Assembly: GCA_016709545.1 (NCBI GenBank)
Contig: JADJMO010000015.1
Span: 62,001-126,000 of the forward strand
Length of the DNA: 64,000 bases
Direction of reading: 5' to 3'
Source: Myxococcales bacterium
GTDB lineage: Bacteria > Myxococcota_A > Polyangia > Polyangiales > JADJMO01
The notes beneath the pieces were generated by a model. That model was not told the DNA's origin, did no database searches, and worked only from the letters and a program-made list of their open reading frames with translations. Numbering within the stretch: the stretch's first letter is position 1; each line of letters starts with the position of its first letter. Both the position numbers and the translations under genes were made by a program. Shown here one piece after another: positions 51,172 through 58,689 of this stretch.

Positions 51172-51198
51172 GGTACGCCTGGGCCGCGCCCCGGTTTC
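51172..51198 (-). promoter_or_regulatory. GAAACC-N15-CGTACC promoter of the redoxin lipoprotein gene
   Basis: GAAACC 51198-51193, CGTACC 51177-51172 on the minus strand; 26 bp before ATG 51145. Confidence 0.72.
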
Positions 51199-51285
51199 GG
51201 TCGCGTTCGCGAATTCGAATCCCGCTCGCCGTTCGATGGGCGCTGCGACAAGATGATCAACGTCCGTCGGAGCCGGGGGGTCGTG

Positions 51286-51906
51286 ATGTCGTCAGGTTCG
51301 AGGGCCGCCTCGTCGCCGTTGCCCGCTGCGCAGATCAAGGGCTCGGCCTTCCGCGAGTTCCTACGTTGGTATCGGGAGCGGTTCGGCGACACCCGCGTTC
51401 GCGCGCTCACGAGTGCGCTGCCGCCGGAGATCCGTCGGCAGATCGATCCGTCGGCCGACGCGTTCGGGATCCTAGCTTCGACGTGGTACCCGGCGCCGAT
51501 CATCCACGCGCTGTGCGACGCGGTCGTCGCCGGGCTGGACGAGCGCCAGCAGTCTGCTCTCGCGCGCGAGGCGTCTCGCGTGCTGATGGATGCCACGTTG
51601 CGGGGGCTCTATCGGTTCCTGTTCGAGCAGCTGGCGTCGCCCGCGCGCATCGTCATGCTCGCGCCACGCATCTGGCGCACCTACTTCGACTCCGGCGAGC
51701 GGACGACCGAGATCGTCTCGGCTGCGCGTCATGACGGCGTCATCCAGAATTGGCGCGGGCACCACCCCTTCCTCTGCGCCGTGCAAGTTCACGCGACGAC
51801 CTCGCTCTACGAGGCGGCTGGCTGCCGGAACGTCGCGACGACTCCGCTCGACTGTGTGTCGAACGGTGCGACCCGCTGCCGGTGGTCGACGACCTGGCAG
51901 CGATAG
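51286..51906 (+). CDS. Hypothetical protein resembling myxobacterial V4R/TIGR02265-type proteins
   Basis: About 206 residues, mostly helical, with a C-terminal motif EAAGCRN...LDCVSNGATRCRW of the kind seen in V4R or haem-NO-binding-like domains, where Cys residues may bind a ligand or metal. The overall layout resembles a paralogous family of Myxococcus proteins, but this was judged by eye. Starts at 51253 or 51286 are possible; a G-rich RBS favours 51286. Divergent from the redoxin lipoprotein gene. Confidence 0.5.
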   Translation: MSSGSRAASSPLPAAQIKGSAFREFLRWYRERFGDTRVRALTSALPPEIRRQIDPSADAFGILASTWYPAPIIHALCDAVVAGLDERQQSALAREASRVLMDATLRGLYRFLFEQLASPARIVMLAPRIWRTYFDSGERTTEIVSAARHDGVIQNWRGHHPFLCAVQVHATTSLYEAAGCRNVATTPLDCVSNGATRCRWSTTWQR

Positions 51907-51956
51907 AGGCCAGCGGCGGCGGCTCCGATGTCCGCGCGCCCGAATCGCGGGTGACC

Positions 51957-51983
51957 GAAACCGATGCGCTCGCCGCGCGTACC
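51957..51983 (+). promoter_or_regulatory. GAAACC-N15-CGTACC promoter of the NrsF-like gene
   Basis: GAAACC 51957-51962, CGTACC 51978-51983. The -10 ends 7 bases before ATG 51991, so transcription would begin at or next to the start codon, giving a leaderless mRNA. The upstream ATG at 51964 lies inside the promoter spacer and cannot be the start of this transcript. Confidence 0.72.
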
Positions 51984-51990
51984 CGAGGGT

Positions 51991-52698
51991 ATGGGGCAGC
52001 AGCTCGACCTCGACCGCCTCGGCGAGATCCCCGATCCCTACCGGGATCGGATCGTCGTTGCGCCGTCGTCGTCCCTTGGCGCGGCGCTCGCCGCAGCGTC
52101 GTTGCAGGCGGCGCGGACGCGCGCGCAGGTCAGGCGGTTCCGCGTTCTCGCGCTGGGCGGTGCGCTCCTCTACGCCTTGGGGATGCTCGCCGTCATGGGC
52201 TTTCGGGCGGACCTCGCCAAAGCGCCCACGGCCGTGCTCGGCGCCAGCCTGCTCGCCCCGCTCGCCGCTGCGGCGCTCGCCTTTCGGACGGCGACGCGCG
52301 TCGGCCCCTCGGGTCTCGGCGCCGCGTCCGTGCGGGTCGCGTCGGTCGTGCTCGCCGCGATCGGGCTCTTCGGCATCGGCATGCTCGTCGTAGGTCGCGC
52401 GGAGGCGGGGCGCAGCGGTCGCGCCTTCTGGGTCGGGACCTGGATGTGCTTCGCAGGATCCCTCGTCCTCGCTGCTGGGCCGCTGCTGCTCGCGCTGCTC
52501 GCCTTTCGCCACGCCTTCGCCGCGTCGGCGAAGTGGCGATCCGCCGCGCTCGGCGTCGCGAGCGGCGCGCTCGCGGCGTTCGCGCTGGACCTTCATTGCC
52601 CGATGGACGGCCGCTGGCATCTGCTGCTCGGGCACGGCGCCGTGCTCGTCGTGGGCGGTCTCGTCGGACTCGGACTCGCGCGCGTCACCCGAGCCTAG
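51991..52698 (+). CDS. NrsF-like (DUF1109-type) membrane protein, putative anti-sigma factor
   Basis: 235-residue protein with a short cytoplasmic N terminus (LGEIPDPYRD) and six predicted membrane helices. The last loop/helix carries LHCPMDGRWHLLLGHG, which could bind metal. DUF1109/NrsF proteins are membrane anti-sigma factors for SigF-type ECF sigmas. A paralogue at 60436-61176 follows an ECF sigma gene. Here it is under the shared promoter motif and 19 bp upstream of an ArsC-like gene. Confidence 0.7.
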   Translation: MGQQLDLDRLGEIPDPYRDRIVVAPSSSLGAALAAASLQAARTRAQVRRFRVLALGGALLYALGMLAVMGFRADLAKAPTAVLGASLLAPLAAAALAFRTATRVGPSGLGAASVRVASVVLAAIGLFGIGMLVVGRAEAGRSGRAFWVGTWMCFAGSLVLAAGPLLLALLAFRHAFAASAKWRSAALGVASGALAAFALDLHCPMDGRWHLLLGHGAVLVVGGLVGLGLARVTRA

Positions 52699-52717
52699 CG
52701 AAGGAGTTCACGCCGCC

Positions 52718-53188
52718 ATGAACGTCTTGATCTTGTGCACCGGCAACTCCTGCCGAAGCATCCTCGGCGAGGCGCTCTTGAACGAGCTCGGTGAGGGGCG
52801 CTTTCGCGCCTTCAGCGCGGGGAGTAGGCCGGTAGGCAAGGTGAACCGCGACGCGCTGGCGACGCTCGCGCGCCACGGGCTCGGCGCGGCGGGCTACGCG
52901 AGCAAGTCGTGGAGCGCGTTCGATTCGGGGCAGATCGATCTCGTAATCTCGGTCTGCGACTCGGCAGCAGCCGAGATCTGCCCCGCCTCGCTGGCGGGTG
53001 CTGCTCGGGCGCACTGGGGACTTCCCGATCCTGCACGCGTCGAGGGCGCCCCGGCAGACATCGAGGCGGCCTTCGAGGAGACGTTCCGTGCGCTGGAGCG
53101 TCGCGTGCGGCGCCTCGTGTCGCTGCCGGTCGAGACGATGATGATGCCGACCTTGGTTCAGGCTGTGAACGCGATCGGGGCGGAGTAG
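52718..53188 (+). CDS. Low-molecular-weight phosphatase-type arsenate reductase-like protein
   Basis: 156-residue protein with the P-loop LILCTGNSCRS, RFRAFSAGSRPVGKVNRDAL, YASKSWSAFDSG and VCDSAAAEICP, then WGLPDPA. This matches thioredoxin-coupled ArsC proteins, including the redox Cys in the CDSAAAEIC loop. It lies far from the arsenic island and in the metal-stress regulon, co-transcribed with the NrsF-like gene (19-bp gap). Confidence 0.88.
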   Translation: MNVLILCTGNSCRSILGEALLNELGEGRFRAFSAGSRPVGKVNRDALATLARHGLGAAGYASKSWSAFDSGQIDLVISVCDSAAAEICPASLAGAARAHWGLPDPARVEGAPADIEAAFEETFRALERRVRRLVSLPVETMMMPTLVQAVNAIGAE

Positions 53189-53249
53189 CGAGCCTCCGAG
53201 TGGGTGCGCGTGCGGACGCGGCGCCGCGCGCCGGCGCGCACGGCTCTCC

Positions 53250-53834
53250 TCACATCGCCCGGCGGATCGAGGCCTCGAGCTCCATCTCGGTCGTGTAGCC
53301 GGTGTGATAGGCGACGACCTTCCCGGCTCGATCGATCACGACGACGCTTGGGAGGGAGTCGACCGCGAATGCCCTCGCTGCGTCGCCTTCGCGGTCCGCG
53401 AGCTGGAGGTAGCTCGCCCCGGTCTCGCGGACGAGCGCACGCGCGGCGTCGGCGTCCGGGTCGACGAGCACTCCGACCACGACCACGCCCTCGCTCGCCA
53501 TTCGGCGTGAGAGCCCCTCGAGCAGCGGCATCTCTTGGCGACACGGCCCGCACCAGGGCGCCCAGAAATCGAGCACCACGACGCGCCCACGCAGCTGAGC
53601 GAGCGCGTTGGTCTTGGGCGCGGGCGCGCCGGCGGACCCCGGGGCGAGCGTCGGGAGTGCGAGCGTGGGAGCGGCGCCGCCGACGAGCGCGTGCGTGCTC
53701 GCGCGGACGCGTCGGATCGCGGCCGTGCCTGCGAACAGCGCGAGCGCGAGCAGCACCGTCGGCGCGTGGCGCTTCAGTCGAAGGCGCACCGACTCGAATC
53801 GCGTGCGCGGCGAGGGCTCGGATGGGCTGGGCAT
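53250..53834 (-). CDS. TlpA-like membrane-anchored thioredoxin
   Basis: 194-residue protein: basic N terminus, one transmembrane anchor (about residues 22-38) and a periplasmic TlpA/ResA domain with active site VLDFWAPWCGPCRQEMPLLEG and cis-Pro region DSLPSVVVIDRAG. Likely a periplasmic disulfide reductase. It starts 34 bp after the YceI-like lipoprotein gene on the same strand and so falls under that gene's GAAACC promoter. Confidence 0.9.
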   Translation of the reverse strand: MPSPSEPSPRTRFESVRLRLKRHAPTVLLALALFAGTAAIRRVRASTHALVGGAAPTLALPTLAPGSAGAPAPKTNALAQLRGRVVVLDFWAPWCGPCRQEMPLLEGLSRRMASEGVVVVGVLVDPDADAARALVRETGASYLQLADREGDAARAFAVDSLPSVVVIDRAGKVVAYHTGYTTEMELEASIRRAM

Positions 53835-53868
53835 GGTCGCTCGGCTTTCGCGTGGCTTCGTGGGGCGA

Positions 53869-54768
53869 TCAGCGACCCCTCGAAGCGAGGGTCGAGGGCG
53901 CCGTGGCCGCGGCGACCCCTTCATAGCGCTTGAGCATCGAGCTGGCGGAGGCCGACGCGCTCGCGACGGCCTGTGCGCCGACGTCGCGCGTCGCGCTCCC
54001 CTCGACGAGGATGCTCGCCTCGTCCTCCATCTTCTTGCCGACGACCGAGAGGGCCCCGTCGAGGAACTTTCCGGCGGTGTCGCGGGGCTTCACGTCGTGC
54101 GCGGAGAGGCTGACGAACATCGGCATCTTCGACGCGAACGTGATCGTGGTCGGCGCCTCGACCGGGCCTTTGAAGGAGACCTCGATCGTCACCATCTTCA
54201 TGGCGGGCCGGCTGTGGACCCAGAGCGTCCCCTTCGCGTGCACCTTCACCTTGCGCACGCCGTCCTCCTCCTTCACCTGAGTGAGATCGGAAGATGGCGT
54301 GACCGAGTCGATCGCATCGATACGGAACACCACGTCCTTGTAGTTCTCGAAGTCCGCCGGCCGCGCAGCCTTCACGTCGTCGCCGAGCTCGAACCAGTTG
54401 TGCGCGTGTTCGGTCTGGGTCTCGTCCTTGTCCTTGTCGCCGAAGGTGTGCGTCGAGAACACGAGCAGGCTCGCCGTGATCGTGCCGGTCGTGGCCTCGA
54501 GCCTCTTCGGGTTGAGGCGCAGATAGCCGCCGAGCCGCTTGGTCTCGCCTTTGAACTTCTCCAGCGGCGCGTCGATGAAGACGGAGACCTTGCCCTCCGT
54601 GCCGACCAGGTAGCTCGACTCACCGATCTCGAGCGCTGCGCTCGCGGACGTCTTCGGCGGCGGGGCTTGCTCTGCGATCGCCGGCGGCGCGTCCTTCTTG
54701 CAGGCAACCAGCGGTATGGTGACGAGGAATGCGCAGGTGGTCGGCATCAGGAAGGAACGAACACGCAT
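53869..54768 (-). CDS. YceI-like lipoprotein (copy 1)
   Basis: 299-residue lipoprotein with lipobox PLVAC, Pro/Ala linker and a YceI-type beta-barrel (SSYLVGTEGKVSVFIDAPLEKFKG, FVSLSAHDVKPRDTAGKFLDGALSVVGKK), then an Ala/Ser-rich tail. YceI folds bind amphiphilic molecules such as isoprenoids. It is about 70% identical by eye to the protein at 58690-59586, so the gene is a recent local duplicate. Its own shared-motif promoter lies upstream. Confidence 0.82.
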   Translation of the reverse strand: MRVRSFLMPTTCAFLVTIPLVACKKDAPPAIAEQAPPPKTSASAALEIGESSYLVGTEGKVSVFIDAPLEKFKGETKRLGGYLRLNPKRLEATTGTITASLLVFSTHTFGDKDKDETQTEHAHNWFELGDDVKAARPADFENYKDVVFRIDAIDSVTPSSDLTQVKEEDGVRKVKVHAKGTLWVHSRPAMKMVTIEVSFKGPVEAPTTITFASKMPMFVSLSAHDVKPRDTAGKFLDGALSVVGKKMEDEASILVEGSATRDVGAQAVASASASASSMLKRYEGVAAATAPSTLASRGR

Positions 54769-54845
54769 CTCGGAGCTCCCCCGCGGGTGTCGCGCTGCCC
54801 GGTGATCGGGGTGAAGCGCGTTCGGCGCACGGCCTATCGAGTCGA

Positions 54846-54872
54846 GGTACGCGTGCGCGAGCGATCGGTTTC
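54846..54872 (-). promoter_or_regulatory. GAAACC-N15-CGTACC promoter of the YceI-TlpA operon
   Basis: GAAACC 54872-54867, CGTACC 54851-54846 on the minus strand; 77 bp before ATG 54768. Confidence 0.72.
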
Positions 54873-54934
54873 GCGGAGAAATGCGTTTGATTGGTCGAGC
54901 GGCGGCCGCCTCGACGAGGTCGTCGTGAAGATGG

Positions 54935-55438
54935 TCAGGGGACCTTCGCGAGCGCCGCCAGCAGGGTCTCGGCGTCCACGTTTCCGTCGAGCGCCGCGAC
55001 GAGCCGGCCGTCGGCGTCGAAGACACGCATCGCCGGGAGCCCGCGCACTCCGTAGGTGTCGGCGGCCTCCATCGCCGCGTCGTCCGTCCCCGTCACGTCG
55101 AGCGAGGTCGCCACGAAGCGCGCGAGCGCCGTCCGAACGCGCGGATCGCGGAGCGTCGTCGCCTCCACGTTGCGACAGGTCGGGCACCAGTCCGCGCGTA
55201 CGTCCACGAACCGAGGTCGGTGCGCCGCCGCGGCGCGCGAGCGCGCTTCTTGATCGGACCGAAGCCAGGAGACGTCGGTCGGCGCAGCGACCTCCGCGTT
55301 GGCGGGCGGCGGCGCGGATTTCCCGCAGCCCGCGAGCGTGCCGACCGAAAGCGAGGCCGCCAGCAGCGTGATGACCGCCAGCAGACGGCGGGACGACCGG
55401 CGAGGCGCGAACGCCCGGGAGGGTGAGGAGGGATGCAT
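54935..55438 (-). CDS. DsbD-gamma-like thioredoxin lipoprotein
   Basis: 167-residue lipoprotein (lipobox TLAGC) with a thioredoxin domain of the DsbD C-terminal type: FVDVRADWCPTCRNVEATTL (CxxC), VRGLPAMRVFDADG (cis-Pro). Likely a periplasmic thiol reductant. The promoter -10 ends 8 bases before the ATG, so the mRNA should be nearly leaderless. Confidence 0.87.
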   Translation of the reverse strand: MHPSSPSRAFAPRRSSRRLLAVITLLAASLSVGTLAGCGKSAPPPANAEVAAPTDVSWLRSDQEARSRAAAAHRPRFVDVRADWCPTCRNVEATTLRDPRVRTALARFVATSLDVTGTDDAAMEAADTYGVRGLPAMRVFDADGRLVAALDGNVDAETLLAALAKVP

Positions 55439-55446
55439 CGTGGCGG

Positions 55447-55473
55447 AGTACGTCGCGCGACGTGGCCGGTTTC
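55447..55473 (-). promoter_or_regulatory. GAAACC-N15-CGTACT promoter of the thioredoxin lipoprotein gene
   Basis: GAAACC 55473-55468, CGTACT 55452-55447 on the minus strand, back to back with the plus-strand copy at 55490-55516. Confidence 0.72.
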
Positions 55474-55489
55474 GCGCCGCCGCGACACC

Positions 55490-55516
55490 GAAACCAAACG
55501 GCTTCGGCAGCGTACC
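55490..55516 (+). promoter_or_regulatory. GAAACC-N15-CGTACC promoter of the five-gene operon
   Basis: GAAACC 55490-55495, CGTACC 55511-55516; 49 bp before ATG 55566. It would drive the secreted protein, AhpD, ECF sigma, NrtS and selenoperoxiredoxin genes, so the sigma factor could activate itself. Confidence 0.75.
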
Positions 55517-55565
55517 GGCCGTAGACGCGCCGTTCGAGCGTCACCCTCCACGCCGCGAACCTGCG

Positions 55566-56654
55566 ATGAGACCCCACACCGATCCATCGACGCTCCGCAG
55601 CAAGCCGCTGCAGCTCGTCTCGCGCGCGCTCGCCGCGGTCGCGGTTCTGCTGTCGGCCCGCGAGGCCACGGCCTGTCCGTGCCGGGCGCTGGAGGCCTAC
55701 GGCCCCTCGTCGGTGGCCCCGGAGGAAGGCGAGACTGCGCCGACCGATGCGCACGTTTGGCTCTGGTACTCGAGCCTCTTTCGCGGCTTGCAACCGGGGC
55801 ATCCGCGCGTCGGACCGGGCGCGATTTCGTACTTCGCACACGTGACCGGCGGACCGCAGCGCGTGCCCCTCGCGAGCGTCGTGCATCCCGTCATCGGTCG
55901 AACGGTCGTCGAGCTCGTGCCCCCCTCGTCGTGGCCTCCGGACGCGCGCGTCGAGGTCTGGGGGGAGCTTCGCCACGACGCGCAGGGGGCCACGTCCGCG
56001 GCGCTCGTGAGCGCGAAGCTCGCGACGTTCGAGACCTCGCGCGAGGCGGCGGCGCCCGCTGCATGGAGCGGCTTCGCGACCATCGATCGAGACGAGGGCT
56101 CTGGCGAGGGGACGCCGTGCGGGCCGGGGAGCGCTTCGGCGACCGTCTCGTTGAGAGAGCCGAGCGACTCGAGTGGCCGACCGATCGTGTTCCTATGGCC
56201 GACTCCACCGACTCCACCGACTCCACCGACTCCACCCGATGCGGCGGGGGCCGTCCCCTCGGGCGCGCCGACCGCCATCCTCCGTCTCGACGACGACGCC
56301 GTGCTCTTGCAGAGCGGAGACGACTGTCCCGCGGCGAACTTCGCCTTTGGCGGCGAAGGGCTCGTGGCCCAGGCGGTCAATCTTGCCGGGCGCGCGAGCG
56401 CCCCCCTCGCGACGCGCTACCCCGTCAGCGTCCGCGCGCTCGATAAAACGCCGCAGAGCGGGGCCGAGGCGCGCCCGACGGTGCCAGCGGCCGCGTCGGC
56501 GCCTCCGCCGCTCGCGAACCACGCGCCGGCGCGCGCGCGAAGAGCCTCGCCGCGAGCCCCGCTGATCTGGGGCGGCACGCTCGGTCTCGCGGGCGTCGCG
56601 CTCGTGATCGCCGGGGCGCGGCGCGGACGGCGGAGGAAGGATCAGGCGGCGTAA
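55566..56654 (+). CDS. Secreted protein with C-terminal membrane anchor
   Basis: 362-residue protein: signal peptide ending near EATACPC, a long extracytoplasmic region with several Cys, a nine-base tandem repeat at about 56202-56231 coding PTPPTPPTPP, and a C-terminal helix followed by RRGRRRK, typical of a sorted or anchored surface protein. Function unknown. First gene after its shared-motif promoter. Confidence 0.7.
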   Translation: MRPHTDPSTLRSKPLQLVSRALAAVAVLLSAREATACPCRALEAYGPSSVAPEEGETAPTDAHVWLWYSSLFRGLQPGHPRVGPGAISYFAHVTGGPQRVPLASVVHPVIGRTVVELVPPSSWPPDARVEVWGELRHDAQGATSAALVSAKLATFETSREAAAPAAWSGFATIDRDEGSGEGTPCGPGSASATVSLREPSDSSGRPIVFLWPTPPTPPTPPTPPDAAGAVPSGAPTAILRLDDDAVLLQSGDDCPAANFAFGGEGLVAQAVNLAGRASAPLATRYPVSVRALDKTPQSGAEARPTVPAAASAPPPLANHAPARARRASPRAPLIWGGTLGLAGVALVIAGARRGRRRKDQAA

Positions 56655-56725
56655 TGCGCGTGTGCGTCGGCACCTTGGAGAGAGGGAGGTCGACGTCGAC
56701 CGGCCCCGTGAGAAAGGAAGCTGAC

Positions 56726-57250
56726 ATGCCGCGGATCCCGTACGCGCAGGAGGGCCAAGAGGCCGAGGGCGCGCGCCCCTTCTACGCCGCCATCAGGCAG
56801 AAGTTCGGCGTCGTGCCGAACGTCGTGAAGCTCGTCGGCCACTCTGGTCCCGCGACCGAGGGGCTGGTCGGCCTGCTGGACATCTACTTCGCGAAGCTCG
56901 CGCTCCCAGCGCGCATCCGCGAGATCGCCTACCTCACGGCGGCGATCGCGAATGGCTGCGCGTACTGCCAGGCGCACCACGGTCCGCTCGCAAAGAAGGC
57001 GGGTCTCAGCGACGCTCAGATCGCCGGGCTCGCGGCACCCGGGACGGTCGACGGCCTCTCGCCCGCCGAGCGCGCGGTCGCTCGCTTCTCTCACGAGACC
57101 ACCCGGAATGTCGCCGCGTCGGACGAGGCGCACGCGGCCCTTCGAGAACACTTCGCGGCGCCGCTGATCGCCGAGATCGCGTTCGTGGTCGCGAGCGCGA
57201 ACTTCATCCAGCGCATCGGCCGCAACTTCGGCGTCGAGCTCGAGGGCTGA
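56726..57250 (+). CDS. AhpD-like alkylhydroperoxidase family protein
   Basis: 174-residue carboxymuconolactone decarboxylase/AhpD-like protein with the standard catalytic motif NGCAYCQAHHG (both Cys present). A good RBS (GGAAG) precedes ATG 56726. This is the Cys-Cys counterpart of the selenoprotein at 47521-48072. Middle of the operon started at 55490. Confidence 0.88.
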   Translation: MPRIPYAQEGQEAEGARPFYAAIRQKFGVVPNVVKLVGHSGPATEGLVGLLDIYFAKLALPARIREIAYLTAAIANGCAYCQAHHGPLAKKAGLSDAQIAGLAAPGTVDGLSPAERAVARFSHETTRNVAASDEAHAALREHFAAPLIAEIAFVVASANFIQRIGRNFGVELEG

Positions 57251-57288
57251 GCGAATGAGACGAGAGTCCGACGGCCGAGGAGCGCTCC

Positions 57289-57854
57289 ATGATCGTTGAG
57301 ACGGCAAAGGTTCGTCCCGCGACGCGCGATCCCTCGACCGTCGGGTTCTTCCGCTGGATCGGGCCGCTGGTGCGGCGGCATCGGCGCGGACTCGTCCAGG
57401 TCGGCGTACGCGAGGGGTTGCGCTCCGACGAGGCGTTCGACTGCGTACAGGATGCCTTCTGCGCGTTCCTGCTGCTGCCGGACGCGCGGCGGCTCGCCGA
57501 AGCGCCGGACGACGCCGCGCGCCTGCTCGCCGTGCTCGTGCGCAATCGGGCGCGCAACGCGCGCCGCCTTCACCACCGTGCGCGGCCCCACGAGACCGAG
57601 GCTGCCGAGCTCGCGGCGCTCGCCTCCGATGGAGCCTCGGTGGACGAGCTCATCGAGCAGCTCGAGGAACACGCGCGGCTTCTCTCGTGCGTCGATCGCC
57701 TGGCCGAGGCCCAACGCAACGTCGTTTCGCTGCGGATGCTCGAGGAGCTTCCTGGCGAGGAGGTCGCACGGCTACTCGAGACGACCCCGGCAACGTCGCG
57801 GTGCTCCTGCATCGCGCGAAAGCGAGGCTTCGTTCATGCCTGGCCACGGAGTGA
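57289..57854 (+). CDS. ECF sigma factor of the redox operon (frameshifted)
   Basis: About 188 residues. Region 2 is at about residues 25-95 (LRSDEAFDCVQDAFCAFLLLPD, LLAVLVRNRARNARRL) and region 4 at 120-185 (RLAEAQRNVVSLRMLEELPGEEVARLLETT). After TTP the conserved end GNVAVLLHRAKARLRSCLATE is in another frame; one missing G in the run at about 57785-57790 restores it. RBS GAGGAG before ATG 57289. It overlaps the NrtS gene by 19 bp and lies inside an operon with the GAAACC motif, so it is a candidate for the sigma that reads this motif. Confidence 0.78.
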
Positions 57855-58087
57855 GCGCGGTGACCGACCTCCGCTGGCCCGCCGGCGGTCGCCTCGTCGC
57901 GGAGCTGGTTCCGCCGCTGAAGGTCGCGCTCGTCGTCGGCACCGTGCTCTGCCTGATCAACGGCACCTACAGGAATGCGAGCCTCGCGCGCGTCGCGCTG
58001 AACTACCTCGTGCCGTTCGTCGTCGCGACGTACTCGCGATTGTCGCTGCTTCGTTCGCTCGCGTCGCCGCCCGCGGAGCGCCCGTGA
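57836..58087 (+). CDS. NrtS-like small membrane protein
   Basis: 83 residues with two membrane helices (about 28-45 and 55-75) and the NrtS pattern LKVALVVGTVLCLINGTYRN...LNYLVPFVVATYSR. NrtS is described as a nitrate/nitrite transporter in other bacteria; its role here is uncertain. Position after the sigma gene would also suit a regulatory partner. Coupled to the next gene by GTGA. Confidence 0.7.
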   Translation: MPGHGVSAVTDLRWPAGGRLVAELVPPLKVALVVGTVLCLINGTYRNASLARVALNYLVPFVVATYSRLSLLRSLASPPAERP

Positions 58088-58644
58088 AGAGCGTTCCGCG
58101 GCGCCGCTTCCTCGCCCTCGGCGTGGCGCTCTCGATCGGCGTCGTCGCCGGCTGCGGGTACTACGTCTCGACGCGCGGGCCGGGGAGCGTCGGCCAGGGG
58201 GTCGCGCCGGCCTTCTCGCTGCCGGACCAGAACGGAACACCGACGACCCTGGCTGGGCTCCTGGCGAACGGTCCGGCGGTGCTCGTGTTCTATCGGGGAT
58301 TCTGGTGACCCTATTGCCGCAGCCAGCTCGGAGAGCTGGAGAAGGCCCGTACCGAGCTCGAGTCCATCGGCGCGAGGACCGTGGGGATCAGCGTCGATGC
58401 CCGCGAGGACTCGGTCGCGCTCATCGCCAAGCTCGGGCTTCACTTCCCGCTGCTGAGTGACGCCGACCTTCGGGTCGCGGCCGCGTACGGCGTCGCGATG
58501 GAGGGGCGCGACATCGCCGTGCCCGCGGTCTTCGTCGTCGCGCGAGACGGGACGATCACGTGGAAGCGCGTCGGAGAGTCCATCACGGACCGGCCGTCGG
58601 CCGCGCTCGTGCTCGCCAAGGCGAGAGAAGCGGGGGGACGGTGA
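58084..58644 (+). CDS. Peroxiredoxin-like selenoprotein (U-x-x-C) lipoprotein
   Basis: 186-residue AhpC/TSA-type redoxin. The N terminus has a twin-Arg-like signal (PRRRFLALG) with a lipobox VVAGC. The domain reads APAFSLPDQNG, VLVFYRGFW, TGA (58306-58308), PYCRSQLGELEKARTELE, GISVDAREDSVALI, FPLLSDADLRVAAAYGVA and VFVVARDG in one frame. Relatives have FWCPYC here, so TGA sits at the peroxidatic Cys (residue 75). A perfect hairpin follows. Read through as selenocysteine this is a complete periplasmic peroxidase; read as stop it would be a dead fragment. Confidence 0.88.
58306..58339 (+). promoter_or_regulatory. Bacterial SECIS element of the peroxiredoxin gene
   Basis: UGA (58306-58308), 14 nt, then a perfect 7-bp stem CCAGCUC/GAGCUGG (58323-58329, 58333-58339) with triloop GGA. 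A G in the first loop position and a UGA-to-loop distance of 21 nt fit the bacterial SECIS consensus and closely match the element in the AhpD-like gene. Confidence 0.82.
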
Positions 58645-58689
58645 CGGGCGTCGTGAACCTCATCGCGGCGCGCGGCGCCCTGCCGACCG

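Noticed and set aside
51964..51990. Longer start for the NrsF-like protein
   Set aside because: The ATG at 51964 lies between the -35 and -10 boxes of the proposed promoter and adds residues not matched in the paralogue.
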